Shown: positions 17,298 to 25,386 of the stretch, one piece after another
Layout: each line of letters opens with the position of its first letter
Numbering within the stretch: position 1 is the first letter of the stretch
NCBI GenBank assembly: GCA_934120045.1
Contig: CAKOTF010000011.1
Location: forward strand, 1-41,255
DNA: 41,255 bases
Direction: 5' to 3'
Source of the DNA: an uncultured Clostridia bacterium
GTDB lineage: Bacteria; Bacillota; Clostridia; TANB77; CAG-508
Program-made: the position numbers and the translations under genes
Notes under the pieces: model-generated
What the model saw: only the letters and a program-made list of their open reading frames with translations
What the model was told of the DNA's origin: nothing
Database searches by the model: none

Positions 17298-17867
17298 TTA
17301 TTTTTGCTTTTTAGATTTTTTCTTAATTATAACAGAAGCAATGATTATTATTAAAATAACAGCTACAATAGCAATAACTCCAGCCCATCCTAAAATAGCT
17401 ACAATTTTACTTCCTAAAGACATTATAATTCCTGCGAGTATAACACCAAGTGCAATAGCAGTTATACTTGTTTTAAAATCAAGTTTTAAAAAACTTGCAG
17501 CAAGAGTTCCAGTCCATGCACCTGTACCAGGTAAAGGAATACCCACGAATAAAAGTAATGCCCAGAATATTCCACTATTTCCTGCAGAGGATTTTAATTT
17601 TTCTCCACCTTTTTCACCTTTTTCTAAACACCAAGTAAAAAATTTACCTATAAACTTTTTATCTTTTCCCCATTCAAGTACTTTTCTTGCGAATAAATAA
17701 ATGATTGGAACAGGTAACATATTTCCTATTATTGCAATTGGATAATATAGAGATATGCTTAATTTTAAGCTTTCAGCTATTGGAATAGCACCTCTTAATT
17801 CTATGATTGGTACCATTGATATGAAAAAAACTATTAAATATTTTATAACTATTGGTAAACTTGCCAT
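17298..17867 (-). CDS. Small multidrug-export-family membrane protein (PF06695, COG2426)
   Basis: 189 residues with about five membrane helices and a very basic C-terminal tail. Family hallmarks are the N-terminal SMVPIIELRGAIPIAESL, the cytoplasmic loop with FTWCLEKGEKGGEKL, and LLLFVGIPLPGTGAWTGTLAASFL. The family name reflects early annotation; the transported substrate is unproven. GGAG lies just upstream of the ATG (plus-strand 17874-17880). It is a single-gene unit, downstream of the tRNA terminator. Confidence 0.88.
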   Translation of the reverse strand: MASLPIVIKYLIVFFISMVPIIELRGAIPIAESLKLSISLYYPIAIIGNMLPVPIIYLFARKVLEWGKDKKFIGKFFTWCLEKGEKGGEKLKSSAGNSGIFWALLLFVGIPLPGTGAWTGTLAASFLKLDFKTSITAIALGVILAGIIMSLGSKIVAILGWAGVIAIVAVILIIIIASVIIKKKSKKQK

Positions 17868-17891
17868 AATTAATTCTCCTTTGTTAATATT

Positions 17892-17926
17892 TAAAAATAA
17901 ACGAGATATATAGTGTATATCTCGTT
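17892..17926 (-). terminator. Terminator of the tRNA-His/tRNA-Gln unit
   Basis: AACGAGATATA (17900-17910) pairs perfectly with TATATCTCGTT (17916-17926). In the minus direction a T-rich stretch follows (plus-strand A-rich 17892-17900). Confidence 0.88.
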
Positions 17927-17934
17927 ATTTCATT

Positions 17935-18009
17935 TGGTTGGGCTGGCTAGATTCGAACTAGCGCATGTTAGAGTCAAAGTCTAATGCCTTACCACTTGGC
18001 TACAGCCCA
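17935..18009 (-). tRNA. tRNA-Gln (UUG anticodon)
   Basis: Complete cloverleaf on the minus strand. Acceptor TGGGCTG pairs with CAGCCCA, the anticodon loop reads CTTTGAC (anticodon TTG), the T-loop is TTCGAAT, and the CCA end is encoded (17935-17937). It is downstream of tRNA-His in the same unit. In organisms with GatCAB and no GlnRS this tRNA is charged with Glu and then amidated, which links it to the gat genes at 29697-37439. Confidence 0.95.
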
Positions 18010-18046
18010 ATATATAATTATAAACAACACATATAAGGTATTTATA

Positions 18047-18124
18047 TGGGGTGGAAGATGGGACTCGAACCCACGGTCTCCAGTGCCACAAACTGGCGCG
18101 TTAACCAACTACGCTACATCCACC
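18047..18124 (-). tRNA. tRNA-His (GUG anticodon)
   Basis: Cloverleaf on the minus strand with anticodon loop TTGTGGC (GTG), T-loop TTCGAGT, and encoded CCA (18047-18049). The extra 5' G (G-1, 18124) faces C73, as expected for tRNA-His. One T-T mismatch sits in the acceptor stem (6-67). Confidence 0.95.
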
Positions 18125-18155
18125 ATTGTTTAGTCCATTTGTGAACACACTAAAT

Positions 18156-18184
18156 ATTTTAGTATTTTTTTTTGAATTTGTCAA
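18156..18184 (-). promoter_or_regulatory. SigmaA-type promoter of the tRNA-His/tRNA-Gln unit
   Basis: On the minus strand: TTGACA (plus 18179-18184), 17-bp spacer, TAAAAT (plus 18156-18161), about 30 bp upstream of the tRNA-His 5' end. Confidence 0.75.
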
Positions 18185-18272
18185 GATATTTTTAATATTT
18201 TATTAGAAAAAGTTTGAAATATTATAAAAATGTTCCAAAAAATATAATTTGAATGTACACATAATGCTTTTT

Positions 18273-18279
18273 TGTCGAA
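18273..18279 (+). promoter_or_regulatory. 0A box upstream of spo0A
   Basis: TGTCGAA is an exact match to the Spo0A binding-site core, within TTTGTCGAAA. It lies 75 bp upstream of the -35 at 18348. This suggests autoregulation, as in other spore formers. Confidence 0.6.
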
Positions 18280-18305
18280 ATAAGTAGAAAAATGATAAAT
18301 AAGGT

Positions 18306-18330
18306 AGGAAATATGCACTAAAACTGAAAA
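18306..18330 (+). promoter_or_regulatory. Possible sigmaH-type promoter of spo0A
   Basis: AGGAAAT (18306-18312) followed about 12-13 bases later by TGAAAAT resembles the sigmaH pattern (AGGAWWT and GAAT). In Bacillus the sporulation promoter of spo0A is sigmaH-dependent and flanked by 0A boxes. The -10 match is imperfect, so the call is tentative. Confidence 0.35.
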
Positions 18331-18347
18331 TAACATTTTAAATTATA

Positions 18348-18402
18348 TTGCATTATAGAAAATGATGTAATATAATTCAAATTGTAAAAAATTTACAATT
18401 GA
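18348..18402 (+). promoter_or_regulatory. SigmaA-type promoter and leader hairpin of spo0A
   Basis: TTGCAT (18348-18353), 17-bp spacer, TATAAT (18371-18376). Just downstream TTCAAATTGTAAA and TTTACAATTGAA form a dyad (~18376-18402) that ends a few bases before AGGAGG. It may be an operator over the transcription start or an RNA hairpin. Confidence 0.6.
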
Positions 18403-18423
18403 AAAATATTAGGAGGAAAAAAC

Positions 18424-19251
18424 ATGAGAGAAAAAATCACAGTTTTAATAGCAGATGATAATCAAGAATTTAGTACAACATTAGCAACATATTTAAAAAA
18501 TCAAGAAGATATGGTAGTTGTAGGAAGAGCAAAAGATGGAAATGAAGCTTTAGATATGGTATCTAGCTTAATGCCAGATGTATTATTATTAGATGTAATA
18601 ATGCCACATTTGGATGGAATAGGTGTTTTAGAACAAATGAATATGATAAAATTAAGTAAAAAACCTATATGCATAATGCTATCAGCAGTTGGACAAGATA
18701 AAGTAACCAGAAGAGCAATTGAACTTGGAGCTGAATATTATGTTGTAAAACCATTTGATATAGATTTACTTATAACAAGAATAAGAGAATTAAAAAATTA
18801 CAAACCATCATCACAAAATAATAATTTTATTTCAAGAGAAATAGGAATAAGTAAGCCACAATATATTGATATTCCAAACAATTCAGCAAATAAAGAAGAA
18901 AATATTGAAGCATTAGTTACAAATGTTATACATGAAGTTGGAGTACCAGCACATATAAAAGGTTATCAATATTTAAGAGAAGCAATTATTATGGTTATAA
19001 ATGATATTGATGTTATAAATCAAATTACAAAATGTTTATATCCACAAATAGCAAACAAATTTCACACAACTCCATCACGAGTGGAAAGAGCAATACGTCA
19101 CGCAATAGAAGTAGCATGGGGAAGAGGAGAACAAAAGACAGTAGAAAACATATTTGGATACACAATTTCAGCTGCAAAAGGAAAGCCTACAAATTCTGAG
19201 TTTATAGCAATGATTAGTGATAAATTAAGGCTTGAACTTAAGAGTGCGTAA
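18424..19251 (+). CDS. spo0A: Stage 0 sporulation protein A (master sporulation response regulator)
   Basis: 275 residues. The receiver domain (1-~125) has D11-D12, phospho-acceptor D57 in LLLDVIMPHLDG, Ser of IMLSAVG and Lys in YVVKPFD. A short linker leads to the Spo0A DNA-binding domain (~155-270), with IHEVGVPAHIKGYQYLREAI and FHTTPSRVERAIRHAIEVAW, which carry the recognition helix nearly unchanged from Bacillus/Clostridium Spo0A. AGGAGG precedes the ATG. Phosphorylated Spo0A dimers bind 0A boxes and switch on sporulation. The gene is monocistronic here; spoIVB, often its neighbour, is absent. It is the canonical copy, in contrast to the paralogue at 3998. Confidence 0.95.
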   Translation: MREKITVLIADDNQEFSTTLATYLKNQEDMVVVGRAKDGNEALDMVSSLMPDVLLLDVIMPHLDGIGVLEQMNMIKLSKKPICIMLSAVGQDKVTRRAIELGAEYYVVKPFDIDLLITRIRELKNYKPSSQNNNFISREIGISKPQYIDIPNNSANKEENIEALVTNVIHEVGVPAHIKGYQYLREAIIMVINDIDVINQITKCLYPQIANKFHTTPSRVERAIRHAIEVAWGRGEQKTVENIFGYTISAAKGKPTNSEFIAMISDKLRLELKSA

Positions 19252-19308
19252 AATTTAAAAACCTTGAGAGAAGCTAGATACAGAAATTTGTAATATCAAT
19301 AAATCAAG

Positions 19309-19348
19309 AACCTCTAGTATTCATGAAAAAGAATATGGAGGTTTTTAT
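19309..19348 (+). terminator. Terminator after spo0A
   Basis: AACCTC (19309-19314) and TATTC (19318-19322) pair with GAATA (19331-19335) and GAGGTT (19338-19343), with a small internal loop, followed by TTTTATT. Confidence 0.7.
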
Positions 19349-19388
19349 TATGGAAAAAATTGAAGGTGTTTCTGCTTTTTGGTTTGAA

Positions 19389-19423
19389 ATAAAAAGGCAT
19401 GTGTAATTGCAGTTACACATGCC
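19389..19423 (-). terminator. Terminator of the MATE/kinase fusion gene
   Basis: GGCATGTGTAA (19396-19406) and TTACACATGCC (19413-19423) form a perfect 11-bp stem. In the minus direction it is followed by TTTTTATTT. Confidence 0.85.
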
Positions 19424-19510
19424 AGTACATAATATACAAATCTGACTTAATCTATTTCAATATACAATATTTTGCTGTATTTGTCAAATATAACACTTGA
19501 TATATTCTAA

Positions 19511-21463
19511 TTATTTCATATTTATTTTATTTTTTACATAATTACAAATTATTTTTACAATTTCGTCATTACCAATTTGACAGTCTAAACAAATGTCATA
19601 ATTGTTTTTATTACCCCATATTTGATTTGAAATCACTTCATAATAAGTAGATCTTGCTTTATCGGATTTTTCCATATATGATTTTGCTGTTGAATCATTA
19701 TCATTATAAAGTCTTTTTATAGTTTCTATTTTGTATTGTTCAGGAGCATAAAGAAATATTTTAATTAAATTCTTATTATCTCTTAAAATATAATCAGCAG
19801 ATCTTCCAACAATTACACAACTTTCAGTGTTAGCAATTTCTTTTATAACATTAGCTTGTTTGATAATAGAATCACCATTTGCTTCTAATGATAAGAAATC
19901 ATTATATAATTTATCAGTATCATTATAATTTTCTACTAAAGAATGTTTAATTGCAAAATCTTTAATTTCTTCTTTTCCATAGAATGCAATTCCAAGTTGT
20001 TTTGCAACATTTCTTGCAATTTCTTTACCATTTGTACCATGTTCACGAGATATTGAAATAACTAGATTATTTTTGTAAACAGTAGGTTCTAAAACTGCAA
20101 TTTTTTGTTTGTAAGCATTTTTCAATATGAAAGCTGAAATTATAGCAGTAAGAATTTCAGAAATAGGAAATGTCCACCAAACTAAATTTATAACATTATC
20201 AGATAATGTAAATAAATATGCGATAGGGAATACAAATATAACTAATCTTAATAATGAAATTATAAGAGGTTTAACAGCATATCTAAGAGCTTGTAAAATA
20301 CCTTGAACAGCAATAGAAAATCCCATAAATACAAAGCCAATACTTGAAATTCTAAGTGCTGTTGAACAAACATCAATAATTTGAGTTGTAGATCCACCAG
20401 ATAATCCAAATAATTTTGATAATGGATTAGCAAAAATTTCAAATAATACAGTGATTATTAAAGTGACAATTGCAGTATCTATAATTCCATATTTAATACA
20501 ATCATCAGCTCTTTTTTTATCTTTCATACCATAATTAAATGATAATATTGTAATAATAGTATTAGATAATCCAAAACATGCAAGTACAGCAATATTTTGA
20601 ATTTTATAATATATACCAAAAGATCCTACTAATATTGTTGGATCGGCTTTTGCTGTTCCTAGTATAGCATTCATTCCAGCCATCATAACAGAAAGTAATG
20701 ATTGCATAATTGCAGCAGAAAGACCTATACTATAAATTCCTTTTATTAAACCTAAATCAGGTTTTATGTATTTTAAATTTTTAGCAATTTCTTTATTTAC
20801 AGTGTAATGAAATATCATTGCGACAAATAAAGATAAAAATTGTCCAATTACTGTTGCCCAAGCAGCACCAGCAACACCCATATCTAATGGAAAAATAAAA
20901 ATATAATCTAATACAATATTTGCAATTGCACCAGATATTTGTGCTATTGCAGATAAATTAGTTTTACCAGTTGATTGTAAAAATCTTTCATATGCTGTAT
21001 ATACAATAGAACCTAGTGAAAAACAACAACAGATTTTTAAATATGTTGTTCCCATAGAAATTATTTCTTCATTACCAGCAGAAAATAAAGAAATGAACCA
21101 TTTAGAACCCAACATTCCAAATAAAAAGAATAATATAAAAATGCAAATACTAATAAAAATACCATTGCCAGCAACTTTATTTACTTGTTCTTTATTATTT
21201 TCTCCTAAATTTTTAGAAAGTAAAGTGTTTAATCCAATTCCTGTACCAACACCAATAGCAATAATTAAAATTTGAATAGGAAATGCTAATGTTAAAGCTT
21301 GATTTGCAATAGCGCCTTGTTCACCCATGTTTGTAACAAATATGCTATCTACAACATTGTATAATGCTTGTAGAACCATAGAGATAATCATAGGTAATCC
21401 CATTTTCCAGAAAAGTTTTTTCATTGGCATGTCAGCCATTTTGTTTTGTTTAACGTTTTCCAT
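19511..21463 (-). CDS. MATE-family efflux protein fused to a cytidylate-kinase-like domain
   Basis: 650 residues in two parts. Residues ~10-455 are a complete 12-helix MATE exporter (MPMKKLFWKMGLPMIISMV, then LQALYNVVDSIFV, both typical), expected to expel drugs or organic cations using Na+ or H+. Residues ~470-650 are a Cytidylate_kin2-like P-loop domain: VISISREHGTNGKEIARNVA carries the phosphate-binding loop, AFYGKEEI and CVIVGRSADYIL follow, and R-x-x-Y-Y-like DKARSTYYEVI resembles the lid. The kinase-like part would be cytoplasmic; its substrate is unknown. This fusion is seen in some Clostridia. The ATG at 21463 follows AAAGGAGG. A structured leader with an intrinsic terminator lies upstream. 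Confidence 0.9.
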   Translation of the reverse strand: MENVKQNKMADMPMKKLFWKMGLPMIISMVLQALYNVVDSIFVTNMGEQGAIANQALTLAFPIQILIIAIGVGTGIGLNTLLSKNLGENNKEQVNKVAGNGIFISICIFILFFLFGMLGSKWFISLFSAGNEEIISMGTTYLKICCCFSLGSIVYTAYERFLQSTGKTNLSAIAQISGAIANIVLDYIFIFPLDMGVAGAAWATVIGQFLSLFVAMIFHYTVNKEIAKNLKYIKPDLGLIKGIYSIGLSAAIMQSLLSVMMAGMNAILGTAKADPTILVGSFGIYYKIQNIAVLACFGLSNTIITILSFNYGMKDKKRADDCIKYGIIDTAIVTLIITVLFEIFANPLSKLFGLSGGSTTQIIDVCSTALRISSIGFVFMGFSIAVQGILQALRYAVKPLIISLLRLVIFVFPIAYLFTLSDNVINLVWWTFPISEILTAIISAFILKNAYKQKIAVLEPTVYKNNLVISISREHGTNGKEIARNVAKQLGIAFYGKEEIKDFAIKHSLVENYNDTDKLYNDFLSLEANGDSIIKQANVIKEIANTESCVIVGRSADYILRDNKNLIKIFLYAPEQYKIETIKRLYNDNDSTAKSYMEKSDKARSTYYEVISNQIWGNKNNYDICLDCQIGNDEIVKIICNYVKNKINMK

Positions 21464-21490
21464 AACGTCCTCCTTTTAAAAAATATTATT

Positions 21491-21586
21491 GTAGCTCTTA
21501 TATACTAGGAAGTTCAGAGATCATTACTAGCACATAAAAAAAGCGGAAATCCAATTTGCTGGATTTCCGCTATATATCTTAGCTAC
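21491..21586 (-). promoter_or_regulatory. Structured leader with intrinsic terminator before the MATE fusion gene (attenuator or riboswitch candidate)
   Basis: In the minus-strand transcript a perfect 12-bp hairpin (AGCGGAAATCCA / TGGATTTCCGCT, plus 21542-21571) is followed by seven or more U before any gene, which is a premature terminator. The flanks can also pair. The leader arm GTAGCT-AAG-ATATATAG (plus 21586-21570) matches the downstream arm around plus 21491-21509 (GTAGCT...TATACTAG) with one bulge, enclosing the terminator and competing with its base. No known riboswitch class was recognised. Confidence 0.6.
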
Positions 21587-21597
21587 TCGCAGGCGCT

Positions 21598-21626
21598 ATT
21601 ATAGCATAAAAAATTTTGAAATGTAA
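21598..21626 (-). promoter_or_regulatory. SigmaA-type promoter of the MATE leader
   Basis: On the minus strand: TTACAT (plus 21621-21626), 17-bp spacer, TATAAT (plus 21598-21603). Transcription would start near 21591, directly before the structured leader. Confidence 0.7.
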
Positions 21627-21718
21627 TACCTAAATTAAAAAAATTTAAAATTATTGAAAATAAAAAATCATTATGATATATTTAAAAAGATAAAATATTA
21701 TAAAAAAAGAGGTATAAA

Positions 21719-23122
21719 ATGAAGGTAGAATTATTATGTAGTTGTGAAAAAGAAGAATTAGAAAAAAGAATTCAAAAAGTAGCTGCAGCAGGAAAATTAT
21801 CAAGATTTAAAGGAAATGTTTTCGAAGTATTAGAAAATTGTAATGACTATGAAAAAAATTTAAAATTAATAAAAAGAATTATTTCAATGGGGCATAAATC
21901 AATTATTGAACATGATTATTTAGTATTTGCCATATCAGATGTAACGCCAATTATTGAACAAACAATTATTGGAAATAGATTAACTTCATTTACAATAAAA
22001 TCTAGAAGAGAAGTAGACTTTCGTACTGCTGGATTTTATACGCCAGAATTTAGAAATTCAAATTTGAATATACATCCACAAAATGAACAATTAAAAGAAA
22101 AATACCAAAAACATATGCAATATTTATTTAATACATATGGAGAATTAGTAGACAAAGGAATTGATGTTGAAGATGCAAGATTTATATTACCATATTGTTT
22201 TCATAGTAATATAATAATGGGATTAGATGCAAGAGAATTAGAAAAGATGGTTGAATCTTTTATATATGGAAGATTAAGTAGAATACAGGAATTAAATGAG
22301 TTTGGAAAGATTTTATGTGAAATTATAAAAGAAAAAGTACCATATTTAACAGAATGTATAGAAAATTCAAAAATGAATAGTGATAATCAATTTGATTATT
22401 TGGAAAAAATGACTAAGAGACCCCCAATAAAAATATTAGAAAAGCCAGAACTTTTAAGTTATACACAAAATGCAGATGATGTTGTGCTAAAAAGTAATGT
22501 TATGTATCATTATCAATGCTCAGAGAAAATGGCTGATGAGATACTAAAAAAATTAGTAGAAAAAGATGAAAATGCAAAAGAAAAAATGATGCAAAATATT
22601 CTTCATAAAGAAGAAAAAAGAGAATTAGAACAAGTAAGTTTTAGTTTTCAAATTCCAATTTCATTATCAATATTAACACATTTAACAAGACATAGAATGC
22701 ATCCATTGCTAATACCAGAATTTGTACCATTATGGGATATGAAAAATTATATAACACCAGAAACAATAAAGAAAAACGCAAATGATGTATATCAAAAAGC
22801 TGTTAATGAAAATATAAAAATGTTTGATGAATTTAAAGAGCAAGGAATTGCAGAAGAAGATTTAATATATTTTTATATTGGGGCACAAATGTTAAATGTT
22901 ATAACAACAATGAATGCTAGAAATTTACAATGGGTTTCAAGAATGCGTTGTTGTAATAAGGCACAATGGCAAATTAGATTTATTACACAAGAAATGGTAA
23001 GACAAGTAAAACAAGTAGCACCATTAATAGGAAAAGGACTTGGTCCAACATGTATAACAGATAAATATTGTGGTGAAGGCAAAGAATCATGTGGATTAAT
23101 TGACAAAATCAATGCAAAATGA
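21719..23122 (+). CDS. Two-domain ThyX-like protein (flavin-dependent thymidylate synthase family)
   Basis: 467 residues, about twice a normal ThyX. The N-terminal half has MGHKSIIEHDYLVFAISD (~57-74) and then GNRLTSFTIKSRREV (85-99), which aligns with the ThyX motif RHRxxS...S.RY but lacks the RH. The C-terminal half has QVSFSFQIPISLSILTHLTRHRMHPLL (RHR at 324-326) and MNARNLQWVSRMRCCNKAQWQIR, which resembles the ThyX C-terminal binding region, but the Ser of the motif is replaced. It therefore looks like an internally duplicated ThyX in which each half keeps part of the signature. ThyX makes dTMP using FAD and methylene-tetrahydrofolate. Activity of this form is uncertain. GAGGT precedes the ATG. 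Confidence 0.75.
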   Translation: MKVELLCSCEKEELEKRIQKVAAAGKLSRFKGNVFEVLENCNDYEKNLKLIKRIISMGHKSIIEHDYLVFAISDVTPIIEQTIIGNRLTSFTIKSRREVDFRTAGFYTPEFRNSNLNIHPQNEQLKEKYQKHMQYLFNTYGELVDKGIDVEDARFILPYCFHSNIIMGLDARELEKMVESFIYGRLSRIQELNEFGKILCEIIKEKVPYLTECIENSKMNSDNQFDYLEKMTKRPPIKILEKPELLSYTQNADDVVLKSNVMYHYQCSEKMADEILKKLVEKDENAKEKMMQNILHKEEKRELEQVSFSFQIPISLSILTHLTRHRMHPLLIPEFVPLWDMKNYITPETIKKNANDVYQKAVNENIKMFDEFKEQGIAEEDLIYFYIGAQMLNVITTMNARNLQWVSRMRCCNKAQWQIRFITQEMVRQVKQVAPLIGKGLGPTCITDKYCGEGKESCGLIDKINAK

Positions 23123-23210
23123 TAAAATACAAACATTAACTTTTTTATCTCCTATTAGGAGTTGACATATAGAACGAATATACACCAACAAATGTTATGG
23201 GAGGCAAATT

Positions 23211-23648
23211 ATGAAAGATTTTGAAAAACGGATTATTGAATTATGTAAAACGACAAATGTTGAAAAAGTTTTAACAATAACAGGTATTGCTTTAGCAATA
23301 ATAACACTTTTAGGGACTAGTATGGAATTTCCTAGAATTATTAATGTATTAATAGCATTAGTAGCATTAGCAATTATTATCATTATTAGAATTGTTCGAA
23401 AAATAAAGAAAACAGATATAGAAACATTTTCTAAAAATAATTTTTGGTATGTGATTTTTTCAGACTCAAATGTATCTGAAGAAATATGCTTTATTACAAC
23501 AATGCTCCTTTTTTACAGTATTCCTAGAAAAATCAAAATTACAACAGGAAGTTTGTTTTGGGATATTATTGTAGCATTGGTTATAGTTGCTATAGTATTT
23601 TTTATGAGTGATAATATAGCAAAATTTTTCAAAAGTAAATTAAAGTAA
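23211..23648 (+). CDS. Small hypothetical membrane protein
   Basis: 145 residues. Two adjacent membrane helices (~22-38 and ~44-62) follow an amphipathic N-terminus. A cytoplasmic segment with NFWYVIFSDSNVSEEICF (~77-94) leads to one or two further helices (~95-103, ~118-135) and a basic end. No family recognised. GGGAGG gives a clear ribosome binding site. It forms a single-gene unit, closed by a strong terminator. Confidence 0.7.
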   Translation: MKDFEKRIIELCKTTNVEKVLTITGIALAIITLLGTSMEFPRIINVLIALVALAIIIIIRIVRKIKKTDIETFSKNNFWYVIFSDSNVSEEICFITTMLLFYSIPRKIKITTGSLFWDIIVALVIVAIVFFMSDNIAKFFKSKLK

Positions 23649-23654
23649 AAATAT

Positions 23655-23701
23655 AACTAATAGGCAAAAGTTTTATTAATTTTTGCCTATTAGTTTTTTT
23701 C
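23655..23701 (+). terminator. Rho-independent terminator
   Basis: AACTAATAGGCAAAA (23655-23669) pairs perfectly with TTTTGCCTATTAGTT (23681-23695), followed by a T run. Confidence 0.93.
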
Positions 23702-23758
23702 TATTGAAAAATCAATCAATTAATGATAAAGTTATATATGTAAGAAAGGGGAGAAAAA

Positions 23759-25369
23759 ATGGAGAAAAAACAAAAGAAATCTATGATTTCTATCTTTGCA
23801 ATTTTTATTATTTTAGTATGTTTAATTGAAGGACTAGGAAGTAATGTCAAAACAATAATAAAAGACACAGAAAAAAACAATTCAGATAATACATTTAAAA
23901 TAATATCAAGTACAGAAAACAAAGACATAGAAGAAATCATACAAAATTATGCAAAAAAGAATAATATAGATGTAAGCATAGATTATGCAGGAACAATTGA
24001 AATAATGTCAAAACTTAATAATGGTGAAAAATATGATGCAGTATGGTGTTCAAATTCAATATGGTTATATATGCTAGATAGCAAAATAAAAACAACAAAT
24101 TCAAAATCAACAAGTATAAATCCAGTAGTATTTGGAATAAAAAAATCAAAAGCTGAAGAATTAGGATTTATAGGAAAAGATGTTTATATGAAAGACATAT
24201 TAGAGGCAATAAACCAAGGAAAACTAAAATTCAATATGTCATCACCAACTCAAACAAATACAGGAGCAACAGCATATTTAGGATTTTTAACAACACTTGC
24301 AGGAAATCCTGAAATATTAACAGAAGAAAACTTACAAAATGAAGAATTAAAAGATCAATTAATTCAATTATATTCAGGAGTAAAAAGATCATCAGGAGAT
24401 GATGAATTTTTACAAGAAATGTTTTTAAAAGGTGATTATGAAGCATTAATAACTTATGAAACATCATTAATAAATATGAATAAACAATTAGAGCAAAAAG
24501 GAGAAGAACCATTATATGCAATATATACTAAAGATGGAGTTTCAATATCAGATTCACCATTTGCATATATAGACAATAAAGATGAGACTAAATTAGAAGA
24601 ATTTAAAAAAATACAAAATTATATATTAAGTAATGAAGGACAAGCTGAATTAGTAAAAACAGGAAGAAGAGTTTGGTTTGGCGGAATAAATGAAAATGTA
24701 GATAAAACAGTATTTAATCCAAACTGGGGAATAGATACAACAAAATATATTATACCAGTAAAATATCCAAGCACAGCAGTAATAAAAACAGCATTAGGAA
24801 TATATCAAACAGAATTAAGAAAGCCAATAAATATTGTATTTTGTTTAGATTATTCTGGAAGTATGTATGGAAGTGGAAGTAAACAATTAATAGAAGCAAT
24901 GCAATATATCTTAAATGAAGAAGAAGCATCAAAAGATTTATTACAATTTTCAAATAAAGACAAAATAACAATAATACCATTTAATCATGAAATACTTGGA
25001 GAATATACAACAGAAGATGGAACTAAAACAGAAGAATTACTAAATCAAATAACATCAACAGATGTAAATGGAGGAACAGATATCTATATACCAGCAATTG
25101 AAGGATTAAATATATTAAATAAAGAAGACTTAGAAAAGTATAATACATCAGTAGTATTAATGACAGATGGTGAATCAAATTATAATAGGTTGAATCAACT
25201 TCAATCAGTATATAAACAAATAAATAAAGATATACCAATATTTAGTATAATGTTTGGAGATGCTGATGAAACACAATTAGAAGATATAGCAAATTTAACA
25301 AATGCAAAAGTATTTGATGGAAGAACAAATTTATTAGAGGCATTTAAGCAAGTAAGGGGATATAATTAG
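23759..25369 (+). CDS. Membrane-anchored substrate-binding/VWA domain fusion protein
   Basis: 536 residues. A signal-anchor helix (~9-26) is followed by a substrate-binding-protein-like domain (~45-325; note NMSSPTQTNTGATAYLGFL, a typical ligand-site segment of this fold) and a von Willebrand A domain (~355-536). The VWA metal site is complete: D364-x-S366-x-S368 in DYSGS, T440 in GGTD, D470 in MTDGE. Such fusions combine ligand recognition with metal-dependent protein binding outside the cell. It is the first gene of a four-gene operon with XpaC, a second substrate-binding protein and TelA. AAAGGGGAG precedes the ATG. No ABC permease or ATPase is present, so this is probably sensing or scaffolding, not uptake. 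Confidence 0.85.
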   Translation: MEKKQKKSMISIFAIFIILVCLIEGLGSNVKTIIKDTEKNNSDNTFKIISSTENKDIEEIIQNYAKKNNIDVSIDYAGTIEIMSKLNNGEKYDAVWCSNSIWLYMLDSKIKTTNSKSTSINPVVFGIKKSKAEELGFIGKDVYMKDILEAINQGKLKFNMSSPTQTNTGATAYLGFLTTLAGNPEILTEENLQNEELKDQLIQLYSGVKRSSGDDEFLQEMFLKGDYEALITYETSLINMNKQLEQKGEEPLYAIYTKDGVSISDSPFAYIDNKDETKLEEFKKIQNYILSNEGQAELVKTGRRVWFGGINENVDKTVFNPNWGIDTTKYIIPVKYPSTAVIKTALGIYQTELRKPINIVFCLDYSGSMYGSGSKQLIEAMQYILNEEEASKDLLQFSNKDKITIIPFNHEILGEYTTEDGTKTEELLNQITSTDVNGGTDIYIPAIEGLNILNKEDLEKYNTSVVLMTDGESNYNRLNQLQSVYKQINKDIPIFSIMFGDADETQLEDIANLTNAKVFDGRTNLLEAFKQVRGYN

Positions 25370-25386
25370 TAAGAAAGGAAAACAGA

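Noticed and set aside
19350..19406. 18-codon ORF (MEKIEGVSAFWFEIKRHV) after spo0A with GGAGG upstream
   Set aside because: It begins directly after the spo0A terminator, its GGAGG is part of that hairpin, and its end is the MATE gene's terminator stem. Probably chance.
23149..23167. Palindrome CTCCTATTAGGAG followed by TTGACA, read as an operator/promoter
   Set aside because: No -10 lies at a usable distance from TTGACA, and no T-tract makes it a terminator. It may be chance.
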